The notes: generated by a model from the letters alone, not told the origin. 64,000 nucleotides of DNA from Christiangramia flava JLT2011 (GCF_001951155.1 NZ_CP016359.1:3000001-3064000), one strand, 5' to 3'. Counted from the stretch's first letter, positions 16,653 through 26,612 are shown. Program-made: numbers and translations.

Positions 16653-17335
16653 AAGGGTTCATTGTAGTTTTTGTTGGAACTTGTCTTTAGGTTGTCCGTA
16701 TTTTGGCTAACTGCGACCATTGTTTTTTCTTCTTTTATCTCGTCCGCTTTTAACATCCAGTTGCGAGCTGTGGCGTGCCAATCGACAATTTTTGTTTTTC
16801 CACCTACTTTCCAACCGATACCTTGGTAGTGGTTGTAAAACTTTTTTGCTTCCAATTCTGGCCAATTTTCCTTTTCAAAAAAATCAATGACTTCATTTTC
16901 ATTTTTTGGCTGGTCAAGTTTAGTATCATTTGTATTGTTTTTTCCTGTTTGTATATGTTTGTTTATAGATACCACCGCTTGTCCATTGCTTGTCCCGATA
17001 TTGGTAGGGTTTTGGTACAGAGCTTGTCCATCACTTGTCCCAAAATTGAACATCTTGATTCGGCTACCTTTAAACGGATTGTGTGAGGGTTCGTACAATA
17101 GGTATTTCCAATGGTGCAGTTCTTTGATGCAACGATGGTAAGTTGTTTTTGACCCAATCTTGGAAAACCGCATCGCTTCTTCTCGGTTGATATAGAATTC
17201 CATTGGAAAGTGATAGTTATTCCACAACTGGAATAATGCCACGTATAAACTGATGTGCGTGGGATTTAAACGACCGTCTTTTGAGAATTGTAAGAATACG
17301 GCGTTCAAGTGCTTGATGTAATTGACCTGCTCCAA
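16649..17335 (-). CDS. Replication-organiser-like protein with winged-helix N-domain
   Basis: 228 residues. N-terminal helical domain HISLYVALFQLWNNYHFP and FSKIGSKTTYHRCIKELHHWKYLLYEP reads as a winged helix-turn-helix. It is followed by a polar linker with two near-repeats (GTSDGQA and GTSNGQA) and a C-terminal domain (YNHYQGIGWKVGGKTKIVDWHATARNWM) typical of DnaD/phage replisome organisers. It overlaps the ATPase gene and probably recruits it to an origin. Confidence 0.7.
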   Translation of the reverse strand: MEQVNYIKHLNAVFLQFSKDGRLNPTHISLYVALFQLWNNYHFPMEFYINREEAMRFSKIGSKTTYHRCIKELHHWKYLLYEPSHNPFKGSRIKMFNFGTSDGQALYQNPTNIGTSNGQAVVSINKHIQTGKNNTNDTKLDQPKNENEVIDFFEKENWPELEAKKFYNHYQGIGWKVGGKTKIVDWHATARNWMLKADEIKEEKTMVAVSQNTDNLKTSSNKNYNEPL

Positions 17336-17342
17336 AACGATT

Positions 17343-17621
17343 TTAAAATTTGTTATGAATTTTGTTATTTTCCATTACGCTCATTATTTCTTCATAATCG
17401 TAATAGAGTACACCGCCAACTTTGGTGTAGGGTAATGTGCCATTGATTCTTAAATTCTGTAAAGTGCCGGAAGAGATTCCCAAAAGTTTTTTTATTTCAG
17501 GGGATTTTAACCACCTTTTGGTAATACGGCCAGATTGGCTGTTGAGTAGTTCCTTGATATCATCGAGCAGTTCCAGTTTGAACTCTCGAAGGTCGTCTGT
17601 GGTAATAATACTTGTAGGCAT
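17343..17621 (-). CDS. Helix-turn-helix protein, excisionase-like
   Basis: 92 residues. C-terminal HTH_17/MerR-like fold: SPEIKKLLGISSGTLQNLRINGTLPYTKVGGVLYYDYEEI, with a charged helical N-terminus. Small proteins of this type in CTnDOT-like elements act as excision factors or regulators. It lies 7 bases before the replication pair. Its upstream region carries one copy of the integrase-associated motif (17688-17701) and a TAGAACG/CGTTCTA dyad (17624-17630 and 17699-17705). Confidence 0.8.
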   Translation of the reverse strand: MPTSIITTDDLREFKLELLDDIKELLNSQSGRITKRWLKSPEIKKLLGISSGTLQNLRINGTLPYTKVGGVLYYDYEEIMSVMENNKIHNKF

Positions 17622-17897
17622 AATAGAACGGATTAGAAGAAAGGGACTACCGTTTTGCTTTCATCTAAAATGATAGCCCCTGACCTGATTTGACTTTCGT
17701 TCTACAAAATTGGGGTAGTTTGATGGATTTTATTCACAAGTTATGGCTACTTGGGTGTTTTTTTTCTCTCATTTTCAATGTAATACAATAGTGGGTTTTG
17801 GTACTTTCCAAAAAAAATACCCTATCTAAAAACCACCAAATAAAATAAGATTTTCCTCAAAATGAGAAACACCCAAGTTGAACCATCTTGGGTGTTT
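17622..17897. promoter_or_regulatory. Regulatory gap between HTH gene and rteC
   Basis: Contains the GATTTGACTTTCGT motif (17688-17701). It also contains ACTTGGGTGTTTTTTTTCTCTCATTTT near 17749-17776 as two halves: its first part, ACTTGGGTGTTT, and its second, CTCATTTT, both reappear inverted at 17858-17880. The rteC terminator hairpin AACACCCAAG (17868-17877)/CTTGGGTGTT (17887-17896) lies at the right edge. No ORF is credible here. Confidence 0.5.
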
Positions 17898-18749
17898 TTA
17901 TTTTACGTTATCAGTATCATCCATCCTTTTGGTCAACTGCTTTTTCAGTATATCCAAAAATTTGGTTCTGCCATTTTTACGCATCCGTATTTCCAGAAAG
18001 GCTCTGTAATAATCGCCCAAGTCTACTTTAAATGTTTTTTCAACAAAATAGGCAATATCTTTAATGTCAACAGTACCATTGTTGATGACATCTGTACTGT
18101 GCAAAGCGTAAATCAGTTCTATTAAATATATTTTATGGGCTGTCCAAGTAATTTTGGTTTTCCTTTGTAACAATCTTAAATTTGTATAATTGTTTGTATT
18201 CTCCAATTTATCAATTTCCCGTTTTAACTGTACAATCAAAAGGTCGTAGGCTAAAATTGTGGCCACGGTGCTATCGTGGCTTGTTGCAAATTCTTCATCT
18301 ACAAAAAAATGAAATGAATCTGGGAATAACCGAATATCTGCCTTACCTCTTAAAAAATATTGTTCATCAAATACAGTAGCTTCCCTACGGTAATAATGGT
18401 AAAAATCGAGATTGTCGTTAAAGTAGGTTTGAAGTTTTTCAATATTACTGTTCAAATATTTTACTTGAGATTTATTACTTCCCCTTGGTCTTTTGCTTTC
18501 AATGTTAAATAGTTTAACGTAATAAATGAGTTTACTGTAAATTTTTGGTTTAGTACATTTAAAAAAAAGTATTTCCTCTAACTTGGTTTCAAATTCATAA
18601 TCGATAATGATACTTCTAATTGTTTTAAGGGTTTGTTTTGAAAGTTTAATCCCTTTTTCGGCTTTCACTAATATATCTTCTTCTTCTATTTCAAGAATAT
18701 CAAGGTCATTGTCTAATTCTTTTAATATGTATTCGTAATCTGTCGCCAT
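17898..18749 (-). CDS. rteC: RteC family regulator of element excision
   Basis: 283 residues. The C-terminal two thirds match RteC (FYHYYRREATVFDEQYFLRG, KADIRLFPDSFHFFVDEEF, STVATILAYDLLIVQLKREI). In CTnDOT, RteC binds upstream of the excision genes and activates them. Here no RteA/RteB pair is next to it, and the only two-component system in the element belongs to the metal operon. The gene stands alone with its own terminator. Confidence 0.88.
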   Translation of the reverse strand: MATDYEYILKELDNDLDILEIEEEDILVKAEKGIKLSKQTLKTIRSIIIDYEFETKLEEILFFKCTKPKIYSKLIYYVKLFNIESKRPRGSNKSQVKYLNSNIEKLQTYFNDNLDFYHYYRREATVFDEQYFLRGKADIRLFPDSFHFFVDEEFATSHDSTVATILAYDLLIVQLKREIDKLENTNNYTNLRLLQRKTKITWTAHKIYLIELIYALHSTDVINNGTVDIKDIAYFVEKTFKVDLGDYYRAFLEIRMRKNGRTKFLDILKKQLTKRMDDTDNVK

Positions 18750-18879
18750 TCTTGCACTGGTTAAAAAGCTTTAATCTATAACATTCGTTACATTATAGTA
18801 ATTGTACATTTCGGGACCGAATTAAGCAAACAGAAAAAGAAATGTGAGATATACATAAAAGTTTTGGAAGTATCATTTT

Positions 18880-19476
18880 TCATTGTAATCGTATCAATTG
18901 TTTTATTTTATCTAAATTTTCCTGTTTCCCATTTTCCAAAATCTCTCTGCCATATGTGGTCTTGAATCTGTGCTCTTCCAAAAAATTAATGTTAAGCATT
19001 TGCCATTCATCATCTGTCATAGTTATATCATTAAACAGTTCCCATTCTTTTCGTAAGAGCATATTCTTGTATAAAAAATTAGTTGTTCCCAAGTGGAACA
19101 AATCGGCATCACAAAGCACTTCGGCATAAATATCATTTGGATTTTGGGGCATCTTTGTAGCTTCTATACAAGAGCATACCATCTCAATTTCTGCTTTAGT
19201 ACAATTTGCCTTCTCCATATACTGTGCGGCAAACCTTTTGCTTACTTCTTCGTGCCCTTTATAAATTTCCGAATAGCCAGTATCGTGAAAACAAGCTGCA
19301 ATAGCTACAATTCCTGCTTCTTTTGGCTGCACTCCTATCGCATCAGAAATCAAGAATACATTATCAATTACCTCTTGGGTATGGACAAGATTGTGAAAAG
19401 GCATATGCTTGAATTTATCATTTTGAAGTATGTCTGAACAATACATCGCAATACTTTTAATTGTCAAGGCTGTCAT
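18880..19476 (-). CDS. HD-domain phosphohydrolase
   Basis: 198 residues. Metal ligands of the HD superfamily are visible as HNLVHTQEV (His), ACFHDTGY (His-Asp), a following GHEE, and CDADLFHLG (Asp). It resembles bacterial predicted metal-dependent HD hydrolases of about 200 residues. The substrate is unknown (nucleotides are usual). It overlaps the upstream membrane-protein gene by 20 bases and is the last gene of the metal cargo's minus-strand run. Confidence 0.8.
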   Translation of the reverse strand: MTALTIKSIAMYCSDILQNDKFKHMPFHNLVHTQEVIDNVFLISDAIGVQPKEAGIVAIAACFHDTGYSEIYKGHEEVSKRFAAQYMEKANCTKAEIEMVCSCIEATKMPQNPNDIYAEVLCDADLFHLGTTNFLYKNMLLRKEWELFNDITMTDDEWQMLNINFLEEHRFKTTYGREILENGKQENLDKIKQLIRLQ

Positions 19477-19945
19477 GGTTCGAATCTAATTTAATAATAC
19501 TGGTGTCGTTCCTAATTTCTATATGGGTTATTTCTCCACCACTTGTGCCAACATATTTAGAAATAACAACACAGCCAATAGATAATAGCAGAACCAGAGC
19601 ATAACAGTATTTGACGAATACGAATTTTTTGAATTGAAAAAATAGGGTCAATAGCGATGCACTGCCCAGAATCAACATCATTGTAAAAAAAATGTCCGCT
19701 AATTCTTCGTGCTTATGTATAAGAGTCTCGCTAATTCCAGGTAGATTCTTTACTATGTTTTCGGCCCCTCCACCAGTATAATAGGCTGCAATAGCCATTA
19801 AGGTGCTAAAAATGAAAATACCCAACGCCGTTGTCTTTACTTGAGAGCTTTTTATAATATAACCTGACAGTAATACCAAAAAACCAATCAACACTCCTAC
19901 AATGGGCATATGATTTATTACTAAATGAAAATGTGCGTCGTTCAT
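19457..19945 (-). CDS. Four-helix membrane protein, DUF2231-like
   Basis: 162 residues. Starts MNDAHFHLVINHMPIVGVLIG, with His residues before the first helix, then three or four further helices (ALGIFIFSTLMAIAAYY, FFTMMLILGSASLLTLFF, YALVLLLSIGCVVISKYVG). The HxH...NHxP start recalls DUF2231-type haem or redox membrane proteins, but the identity is not certain. It sits between the VIT-type transporter and the HD protein in one operon. Confidence 0.55.
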   Translation of the reverse strand: MNDAHFHLVINHMPIVGVLIGFLVLLSGYIIKSSQVKTTALGIFIFSTLMAIAAYYTGGGAENIVKNLPGISETLIHKHEELADIFFTMMLILGSASLLTLFFQFKKFVFVKYCYALVLLLSIGCVVISKYVGTSGGEITHIEIRNDTSIIKLDSNHDSLDN

Positions 19946-19959
19946 AATTTTATTTTTGT

Positions 19960-20676
19960 TTAAGAAACATTCACATTAAACAAGTATCCAACTAATGCGG
20001 TTAGACCCATTGCGACAGTTCCCCAAAATGTGATGCGAACAATTGCTTTTGCTATACTTGAACCTCCAGTTTTAGCTGCTAATGCTCCTAAAATAATAAG
20101 GAAAAACAAAGCAAAACCGTAAATAGAATATTCCATACTGTTTAATGGAAGAAAGAGTGTTACTAAAAATGGAAGTAATCCTCCAATAGTAAATGATGCT
20201 CCTGAAGCAAGAGCAGCTTGGATAGGTTTAGCTTGACTAATTTCATTTATACCTAATTCGTCTCTGATATGTGCGCCTAAGGCATCGTGCTCTGTTAATT
20301 CTTTAGCGACAATTAATGAAGTTGTTTTTTTCAACCCTCTTTTTTCAAAAATTTCAGCTAATCGCTGTAATTCGATGTCTGGCATATCATTCAGTTCCTG
20401 CTGTTCACGCTCAATGTCAGCTTTTTCGACATCTGTTTGTGAACTTACCGAAACATATTCTCCTGCTGCCATGGATAAAGCACCGGCAACCAGTCCTGCC
20501 AAGGTTGCCAAAATAATAGGTTCTCGTGTGGCACTTGCAGCAGCAACACCTATTGCAAGACTTGCTGTAGATAAAATGCCATCATTAGCTCCAAGTACCG
20601 CTGCTCTTAACCAATTACTTCTGTGAATGTAATGGTTGTCTAAATAATTGTCTTTTTCTTCTGTTTTTTGTTTCAT
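19960..20676 (-). CDS. VIT1/CCC1 family iron/manganese transporter
   Basis: 238 residues. Family phrases are RSNWLRAAVLGANDGILSTASLAIG, AGALSMAAGEYVSVSSQTDVEKADIERE (N-terminal CCC1 motif and cytosolic metal-binding loop), and five hydrophobic helices. VIT/CCC1 proteins move Fe2+/Mn2+ across membranes. The stop of the adaptor gene lies one base upstream, so it is part of the efflux operon. Confidence 0.9.
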   Translation of the reverse strand: MKQKTEEKDNYLDNHYIHRSNWLRAAVLGANDGILSTASLAIGVAAASATREPIILATLAGLVAGALSMAAGEYVSVSSQTDVEKADIEREQQELNDMPDIELQRLAEIFEKRGLKKTTSLIVAKELTEHDALGAHIRDELGINEISQAKPIQAALASGASFTIGGLLPFLVTLFLPLNSMEYSIYGFALFFLIILGALAAKTGGSSIAKAIVRITFWGTVAMGLTALVGYLFNVNVS

Positions 20677-20677
20677 C

Positions 20678-21844
20678 TTACTCGGTTATTAAGTTATAGA
20701 CACCTTTAGTTAAGAATTCTGTATTCGCGTCAAAATCATCGGCATTTACTATTTGTATGAAACCATTATTGGTAGCTCCAATTTTAACCAATACCTTTTT
20801 AAAGGTCGTGTCGTTTTCTTTAACTAAAACAAAATAATCATTATCAATATTAGCAACAGCTTCAACTGGTAATGCCGGATATTCCGTTGTTGTGGTCAAA
20901 ATTTCTCCTTCGATATACATTCCTGGGGCAAATAACTTTGTGTCACTTTCATTAACCAAATCGCCGTGAACATTTACCGTTCTGTCTTGATTATTAATTG
21001 CCTTATTTACTAAATGCACTTTTCCTTTGTACACATTACTCATATCGTTTTGCAATCGCACATTGATGGGTTGTCCTTCTTTCACCATTGGAAGGTCTTT
21101 TTCAAAAATCTTCAACTCAATATGTAAATTATCTGTATTGGTAACCGTAATGGCTACATCAGAAGGATTTAAATACATTCCTTTAGTAGCATAGATGGTC
21201 GTTGCATAACCCGATAAAGGCGAAGGTACGCTGATGACCGAACGAATATTTTCACCAGACAAGGTATTTGGATTAATATTCATTAAGCTCAATTTCTTTT
21301 TCAGCGATTGGTATTGCGCCAAGGTTACAGTATATTCCGATTCTGCTTTTAGGAAGTTCTTTTTGGATGTCACATTATCTGCCATCAACTCTTTTTGACG
21401 TTCATAGTCCGACTTTAAATAATTCAAGCGTCCTTTGGCTTCTAAAAAATCTTGTTGCGCTTGTACATATTCAGGATTTTCAATGGTAAATAAGGTCTGA
21501 CCTTTTTTTACTGCATCTCCAAGAAGCAAGCTGATATCCTTTACATATCCAGCAAAATAAGCACTTACATCGGCTTGATTTTCTGGCGGAACGGCAAACA
21601 TACCATTGGCTTTTACTATGGTATTAAATGGTTGCGTTGTTATTTTTCCAACTTCCATATTACCCGATGTAAACTGGGTTTTTGTTAGCGTAATTACATC
21701 TGGATTTTCGATTTCTACAGATGAATCTTCATCGGCAACTGTAGATTTTTCTTTTGAATTACAAGAGGCTAAAACCATTATTGCGAACAATAAAAGCCCC
21801 TTGCCGTATATAGAACTCGATAATTTGTTACTTATATTTTTCAT
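20678..21844 (-). CDS. RND efflux periplasmic adaptor (CusB/CzcB family lipoprotein)
   Basis: 388 residues. Lipoprotein signal ending in LASC at about residue 28, then barrel-sandwich and alpha-hairpin (YVQAQQDFLEAKGRLNYLKSDYERQKEL) and a membrane-proximal domain (APGMYIEGEILTTTTEYPALPVEA). It bridges the RND pump and the TolC part encoded in the preceding gene. It begins two bases after that gene. Confidence 0.92.
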   Translation of the reverse strand: MKNISNKLSSSIYGKGLLLFAIMVLASCNSKEKSTVADEDSSVEIENPDVITLTKTQFTSGNMEVGKITTQPFNTIVKANGMFAVPPENQADVSAYFAGYVKDISLLLGDAVKKGQTLFTIENPEYVQAQQDFLEAKGRLNYLKSDYERQKELMADNVTSKKNFLKAESEYTVTLAQYQSLKKKLSLMNINPNTLSGENIRSVISVPSPLSGYATTIYATKGMYLNPSDVAITVTNTDNLHIELKIFEKDLPMVKEGQPINVRLQNDMSNVYKGKVHLVNKAINNQDRTVNVHGDLVNESDTKLFAPGMYIEGEILTTTTEYPALPVEAVANIDNDYFVLVKENDTTFKKVLVKIGATNNGFIQIVNADDFDANTEFLTKGVYNLITE

Positions 21845-21846
21845 TA

Positions 21847-24800
21847 TTAATTGGTTAAATAGTTTAACTCTAAAACGGTATTGTTATACTGCATTAGATT
21901 TTGTAAATAGTTGATTTCGATATTTTTTGCACTCTCCAAAAGCTGTACATATTGCAAGAAATCTATCTCGCCACTTTGAAATGCTTTTGAAGCGGTTGTT
22001 GTTAATTCTTTAGAAAGCGCTCGTCCTGTATTTTCATAATAATCGACAGTTTCTTGGTATTTTTTTAAATCAGAATGTAAACCATCATATTTTGATTGTA
22101 GTTGTATTTTATAATTCTCAAATTCGTTGGCTACAATCATTGTTTCCGTTTTTGCTGCATTGATTTTGGACTTGTTTGCACCAAACCATAGTGGTACAGC
22201 TAAACCCACCTGAAATCCGTTATAATTTCTCGCGTTTACACCATTGTTTGTTCCTTGAAATACAGATAAATTTATATCTGGCAACAGTTTTTGCCGTTCT
22301 AAAGAAAGTGAGGATGCTGCTAATTTTTCTGCTGAATCATAATACAACATCCCGGGATGCTCTGTGATATTCAGTGCTTTTAATGTAAGTCTTGGTAATT
22401 CATCTTCAGCAACCGTAATTAAGGAATCACTTTGTACCCATTGATTGAGCATTGTGTACGCTTTTGAAACATTCTCTCGTGCTTGTGCAAGTGCAATGGC
22501 TATTTCTTTTTGTTTGGTTTCTGCCGTTAGCTTTTCCAATAGATTGGTTTCGCCAACCTCATATCTTTTTGTGGCGGCTTTGGCAAATTGACCATACAAA
22601 CTATCGAGATAGGTATATTGTTTCACCAGACTATTGCTGTAAACCACTTCATAATAGGCTTTATAAACTTCTTTGGTCAAGGCTCTTTCATTAAGTTTAA
22701 ATTGCTGTGTGGTCAAAGCCACTTTTTGTTTTTCAACTTTGCGTTGCGCACCATAAATTGTTGGAAATTGAAGTGATTGACTCACACCAAAAACTCTTAA
22801 AGGCAAGCCATTCTCCGCAATATTGTTTTGGTCATAGCTATAGTACACCTGTGTTTTATCCAAATTAAAAGCACTGCCTACCAATTGTTCTGACTGATTG
22901 ACTTTTTTAGCTGATGCCTGAAGGGAATTGTTATTTTCCATAGCCAATTGCACCACTTGTTCAGCACTCATAGGTTGCTGCTGTGCTTGACCAAAAAATG
23001 GCAAAAAGAACAAAAGCACTATACTCAACGCTTTTAAGTTCACTTTGGTTTTCTTTTTAGGATGATGCCCTTTTCTATCAAATATGGCATATAAGATAGG
23101 CAGTACTACCAGCGTTAGAGCAGTGGCAGTTATTAAGCCACCTACCACCACAGTGGCTAGTGGTCGTTGCACTTCGGCACCAGCAGATGTTGAAATTGCC
23201 ATAGGTAAAAACCCTAAAGCTGCTGCTGCTGCTGTCAGTAATACTGGGCGTAATCTATTCTTAGTTCCCATTAATATTCGCTTATTGATATTGTTAACAC
23301 CGTGTGCTTTTAACTCCTTAAATTCTTCAATCAGTACAATACCGTTTAGTACTGCAATACCGAAAAGGGCTATAAAACCAACACCTGCCGAAATACTGAA
23401 CGGTAAATCCCGAATGTAAAGTAACATGACGCCACCAATGGCGGATAATGGGATGGCACTGTAAATCATCAAGGCTTCCTTTACAGAATCGAAAGCGAAG
23501 TATAGCAAGATAAAAATCAGTATTAACGCAATTGGTACAGCTACTTTTAATCGTGCCGTTGCTGTTCTTAAATTTTCGAATTGTCCGCCGTAGCTTATAG
23601 AATATCCTGTTGGTATCTTAACCTCTCTTTCAATGATGGCTTGCACATCTCTTACCACCGATTCTAAATCCCTGTTCCTCACATTTACACCTACCACGAT
23701 GCGTCGTTTGGTATTATCCCTAGAGATTTTTGCAGGCCCTTTGGTATAGGATATGGTGGCAAATTCACTCAATGGCAATTTTGTGCCATTAGGTAATGAC
23801 ACCGAAGCTGTTTCTATATTTTGGATGTCTTTTCTATGGGTATCGTCAAAGCGAAGCACTAAATCGAACTGCTTTTCCCCCTCAAACACATTTCCCGCCG
23901 GCATTCCTGCAAATCCCATTGTAACAACCTTATTTAGATCCTCGATATTCAATCCATATTTAGCGATTTTCTGACGGTTGTACTTTACAGACATTTGTGG
24001 CAGACCTGCCGTTTTTTCTACAGAAATATCTGCAGCTCCTTCCACATTTTGAATCGCCTTTTCTATCTCTAGTGCTTTTCTGTAGAGTACATCTAAATCT
24101 TCACCAAAAACCTTTATGGCCAAATCTGCTCTTACTCCTGTAATCAATTCATTAAATCGCATTTCAATAGGCTGGGTAAATTCAAAATCCACACCTGCAA
24201 TTTCGTTGGATAAGGCTTCTTTAAATTTATCTGCCAATTCGTCTTTAGACTCGGCAGATGTCCATTCGCCTTTAGGTTTCAATTTTATAATCACATCACT
24301 TTCTTCCATAGACATTGGGTCTGTTGGCACTTCGGCAGCACCAATTCTACTTACCACCTGTTCAACTTCAGGGAATTGCTTTAGTATTTTTTCTATTTTG
24401 GTAGTAGCTTCAATTGTCTTACTTAAAGACATTCCTGTTTTTAAAACTGGTTGAATCACAAAATCACCTTCATCTAAGGTTGGCACAAATTCACCACCCA
24501 TTCTGGTAAATAGAAAACCTGTGAAGATTAGCAAGCCCACAGCCATTGCTAATACTAATTTCTTTTTGCGCAAAGCCCTGGTAATAATTGGTTGGTATTT
24601 ATTTCCTAAAAAGGAAATCAATCTTGACGATATGGTTTTCTTTTCTGTGTTTGATGGTTTTATGAACATTGAAGCCATTACAGGAATGTAAGTAAAGCAA
24701 AGTACCATAGCCCCAATAAGTGCGAAGCAGAATACCAATGCCATTGGGCGAAACATTTTTCCTTCTACATTTACCAAAGACAGAATCGGTATGAAAACGA

Positions 24801-26184
24801 TGATGATGATTAATTGCCCAAACACCGCAGAATTCATCATTTTTGAAGCACCTTGGTAGGTGATATCATCAATCAGTCCTTGCCTTTCTCCTTTAGGAAG
24901 TGCTAATAATTTGGCACGCTGGCTAGTGATTTTAAAGGCGATAAATTCTACGATGATGACCGCTCCGTCGATGATAATACCAAAGTCGATAGCTCCCAAA
25001 CTCATTAAGTTAGCATCCACTCCAAAAATGTACATTAGCGAAAGTGCAAACAATAAACACAACGGAATAACCGAAGCTACAACCAAACCAGAACGTAAAT
25101 TTCCTAAAAGTAATACCACTACAAAGATTACGATGAGACATCCTAAAATGAGGTTTTCGGCAATGGTAGATGTTGTTTTGGCTATAAGCTCGCTACGTTC
25201 TAAAAATGGGTTGATTGAAATTCCAGTCGGTAACGACGCTTGAATTTCTGCTACACGCTCTTTGACAGCTTCAATAACCGCATTTGAATTGGCATCTTTA
25301 AGCATCATTACTTGCCCGAGTACTTTTTCGCCTTCTCCATTTCCTGTAATTGCTCCAAAACGATTGGCGTGACCAAATCCTACATTGGCAACATCTCTAA
25401 CATATACAGGCACTTGGCCTTTACTCGTTACAACAATATCTTCTATGTCTTTTACTGAGGTTACTAAACCTTCTCCTCTTATAAAATAACTTTCATTAAT
25501 CTTTTCGATATAACCACCTCCAGCAACACTGTTGTTTTTTTCGAGAGCGGTAAACACATCAAAAATTGAAACATCCATAGCACGAAGTCGCTCAGGGTTT
25601 ACAGCAACTTCATAGGTTTTTAAGTAGCCGCCCCAAGTATTTACTTCAACAACTCCTGGGATTCCGGAAAGCTGACGTTTTACAACCCAATCTTGAATGG
25701 TACGCACATCTGATAGTGAATATTGGTCTTTATATTTGGCATCAACGTCGATTACATATTGATAAATTTCTCCAAGACCTGTAGAGACTGGCCCCATAAA
25801 CGGCTTACCAAAGCCTGCCGGAATTTTTTCTTCAGCACTTTTTATTTTCTCTGCTATAAGTTGTCGTGGTAAATAGGTGCCCATTTCATCATCAAACACC
25901 ACGGTAACAACCGATAGCCCGAATTTTGAAACCGAACGGATTTCCTTCACTCCAGGCAAATTTGCCATTTCCAGTTCTACGGGATAGGTCAAGAATTTCT
26001 CAACATCTTCGGTAGCTAAATTTCTGGAAGTTGTAATAACCTGTACTTGGTTGTTGGTTACATCGGGAACTGCTCCAATAGGGATATTTGATAGGGAATA
26101 AAAGCCAAATCCCACGATTCCGGCAGTAAATAATAGTACAATAAGTTTGTGATGAATACTGTACTGGATAATGCGTTCTAACAT
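21847..26184 (-). CDS. CzcA/CusA heavy-metal RND pump fused to TolC-like outer-membrane factor
   Basis: 1445 residues. Residues 1-1030 form a complete RND pump starting MLERIIQYSIHHKLIVLLF. The transmembrane signature is DFGIIIDGAVIIVEF at 400-414. The DFG...DG form is linked in the HME-RND literature with divalent cations rather than Cu+/Ag+ (which have A-x-G...DA). From about 1030 an internal signal-like stretch (ALSIVLLFFLPFFGQA) leads into a TolC/CzcC domain (SAEQVVQLAMENNNSLQASA). Such fusions are known in Bacteroidota. Whether the chain is cleaved after export is unknown. It is the first gene of the operon, with an operator box at 26251-26268 upstream. Confidence 0.92.
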   Translation of the reverse strand: MLERIIQYSIHHKLIVLLFTAGIVGFGFYSLSNIPIGAVPDVTNNQVQVITTSRNLATEDVEKFLTYPVELEMANLPGVKEIRSVSKFGLSVVTVVFDDEMGTYLPRQLIAEKIKSAEEKIPAGFGKPFMGPVSTGLGEIYQYVIDVDAKYKDQYSLSDVRTIQDWVVKRQLSGIPGVVEVNTWGGYLKTYEVAVNPERLRAMDVSIFDVFTALEKNNSVAGGGYIEKINESYFIRGEGLVTSVKDIEDIVVTSKGQVPVYVRDVANVGFGHANRFGAITGNGEGEKVLGQVMMLKDANSNAVIEAVKERVAEIQASLPTGISINPFLERSELIAKTTSTIAENLILGCLIVIFVVVLLLGNLRSGLVVASVIPLCLLFALSLMYIFGVDANLMSLGAIDFGIIIDGAVIIVEFIAFKITSQRAKLLALPKGERQGLIDDITYQGASKMMNSAVFGQLIIIIVFIPILSLVNVEGKMFRPMALVFCFALIGAMVLCFTYIPVMASMFIKPSNTEKKTISSRLISFLGNKYQPIITRALRKKKLVLAMAVGLLIFTGFLFTRMGGEFVPTLDEGDFVIQPVLKTGMSLSKTIEATTKIEKILKQFPEVEQVVSRIGAAEVPTDPMSMEESDVIIKLKPKGEWTSAESKDELADKFKEALSNEIAGVDFEFTQPIEMRFNELITGVRADLAIKVFGEDLDVLYRKALEIEKAIQNVEGAADISVEKTAGLPQMSVKYNRQKIAKYGLNIEDLNKVVTMGFAGMPAGNVFEGEKQFDLVLRFDDTHRKDIQNIETASVSLPNGTKLPLSEFATISYTKGPAKISRDNTKRRIVVGVNVRNRDLESVVRDVQAIIEREVKIPTGYSISYGGQFENLRTATARLKVAVPIALILIFILLYFAFDSVKEALMIYSAIPLSAIGGVMLLYIRDLPFSISAGVGFIALFGIAVLNGIVLIEEFKELKAHGVNNINKRILMGTKNRLRPVLLTAAAAALGFLPMAISTSAGAEVQRPLATVVVGGLITATALTLVVLPILYAIFDRKGHHPKKKTKVNLKALSIVLLFFLPFFGQAQQQPMSAEQVVQLAMENNNSLQASAKKVNQSEQLVGSAFNLDKTQVYYSYDQNNIAENGLPLRVFGVSQSLQFPTIYGAQRKVEKQKVALTTQQFKLNERALTKEVYKAYYEVVYSNSLVKQYTYLDSLYGQFAKAATKRYEVGETNLLEKLTAETKQKEIAIALAQARENVSKAYTMLNQWVQSDSLITVAEDELPRLTLKALNITEHPGMLYYDSAEKLAASSLSLERQKLLPDINLSVFQGTNNGVNARNYNGFQVGLAVPLWFGANKSKINAAKTETMIVANEFENYKIQLQSKYDGLHSDLKKYQETVDYYENTGRALSKELTTTASKAFQSGEIDFLQYVQLLESAKNIEINYLQNLMQYNNTVLELNYLTN

Positions 26185-26250
26185 TTTTTGGTGGTTTATT
26201 AAGAATAATGGTCAAATGTAGCAGTACTACCTAAATGGATTCTAAATGGT

Positions 26251-26268
26251 TTCTTAAGATTGGCTTAA
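26251..26268 (-). promoter_or_regulatory. Operator box 1 of the metal-responsive regulator
   Basis: TTCTTAAGATTGGCTTAA, 67 bases upstream of the pump start. Related boxes are at 26459-26476, 26613-26632 and 28709-28726 (before the response-regulator gene). This is a direct-repeat layout (CTTAA-n6-CTTAA) as expected for an OmpR-type response regulator dimer. Confidence 0.65.
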
Positions 26269-26290
26269 GAATTTTTATTCTCAAAAAAAC

Positions 26291-26325
26291 AAAGGCCTTG
26301 AGAGTTCTCAAGACCTTTGCAGCTA
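26291..26325 (-). terminator. Terminator T2 between tandem metal boxes
   Basis: AAAGGCCTTGAG (26291-26302)/CTCAAGACCTTT (26307-26318). Read on the minus strand it is followed by GTTTTTTTGAG. It is too close to the pump promoter to terminate the kinase operon efficiently by itself, and T1 precedes it. Confidence 0.65.
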
Positions 26326-26458
26326 TTAACCAATAAACACCAACCAAAAATTCAAAGGTTAATGGGGGAATCTATTTTTCCTTTTTCAATAGTAATGTTC
26401 AATTGTTTCTAATACAGTTATAAATGTAGCGATGTAGTTTAAAGATTACCTGAAAATT
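26319..26458 (-). ncRNA. Candidate small transcript between box 2 and terminator T2
   Basis: On the minus strand, box 2 (26459-26476) is followed by about 140 bases without a credible ORF, ending in the T2 hairpin. The arrangement box, spacer, hairpin mirrors the unit just upstream (box 3 to T1). It may be a metal-induced small RNA or a duplicated promoter/terminator module. No transcript evidence is available from sequence alone. Confidence 0.3.
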
Positions 26459-26476
26459 TTCTTAAGATTGGCTTAA
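26459..26476 (-). promoter_or_regulatory. Operator box 2
   Basis: TTCTTAAGATTGGCTTAA, identical to box 1. It lies between terminators T1 and T2. Confidence 0.6.
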
Positions 26477-26500
26477 TTGTTTTAAGAGATATAAAAACCA

Positions 26501-26530
26501 AAGCCTTGAGAAATCTCAAGGCTTTTACTA
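26501..26530 (-). terminator. Terminator T1 of the two-component operon
   Basis: AAGCCTTGAG (26501-26510)/CTCAAGGCTT (26515-26524), a perfect 10-base hairpin. On the minus strand it is followed by TGGTTTTTA. It is the first terminator after the kinase stop at 26628. Confidence 0.7.
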
Positions 26531-26612
26531 ACCAACCAAAACTATCAATCAAAACTATTTTAATCAATTGTTATACAAAGCTATTGTAGCCATCTAATAA
26601 TTTTCTTTGCTT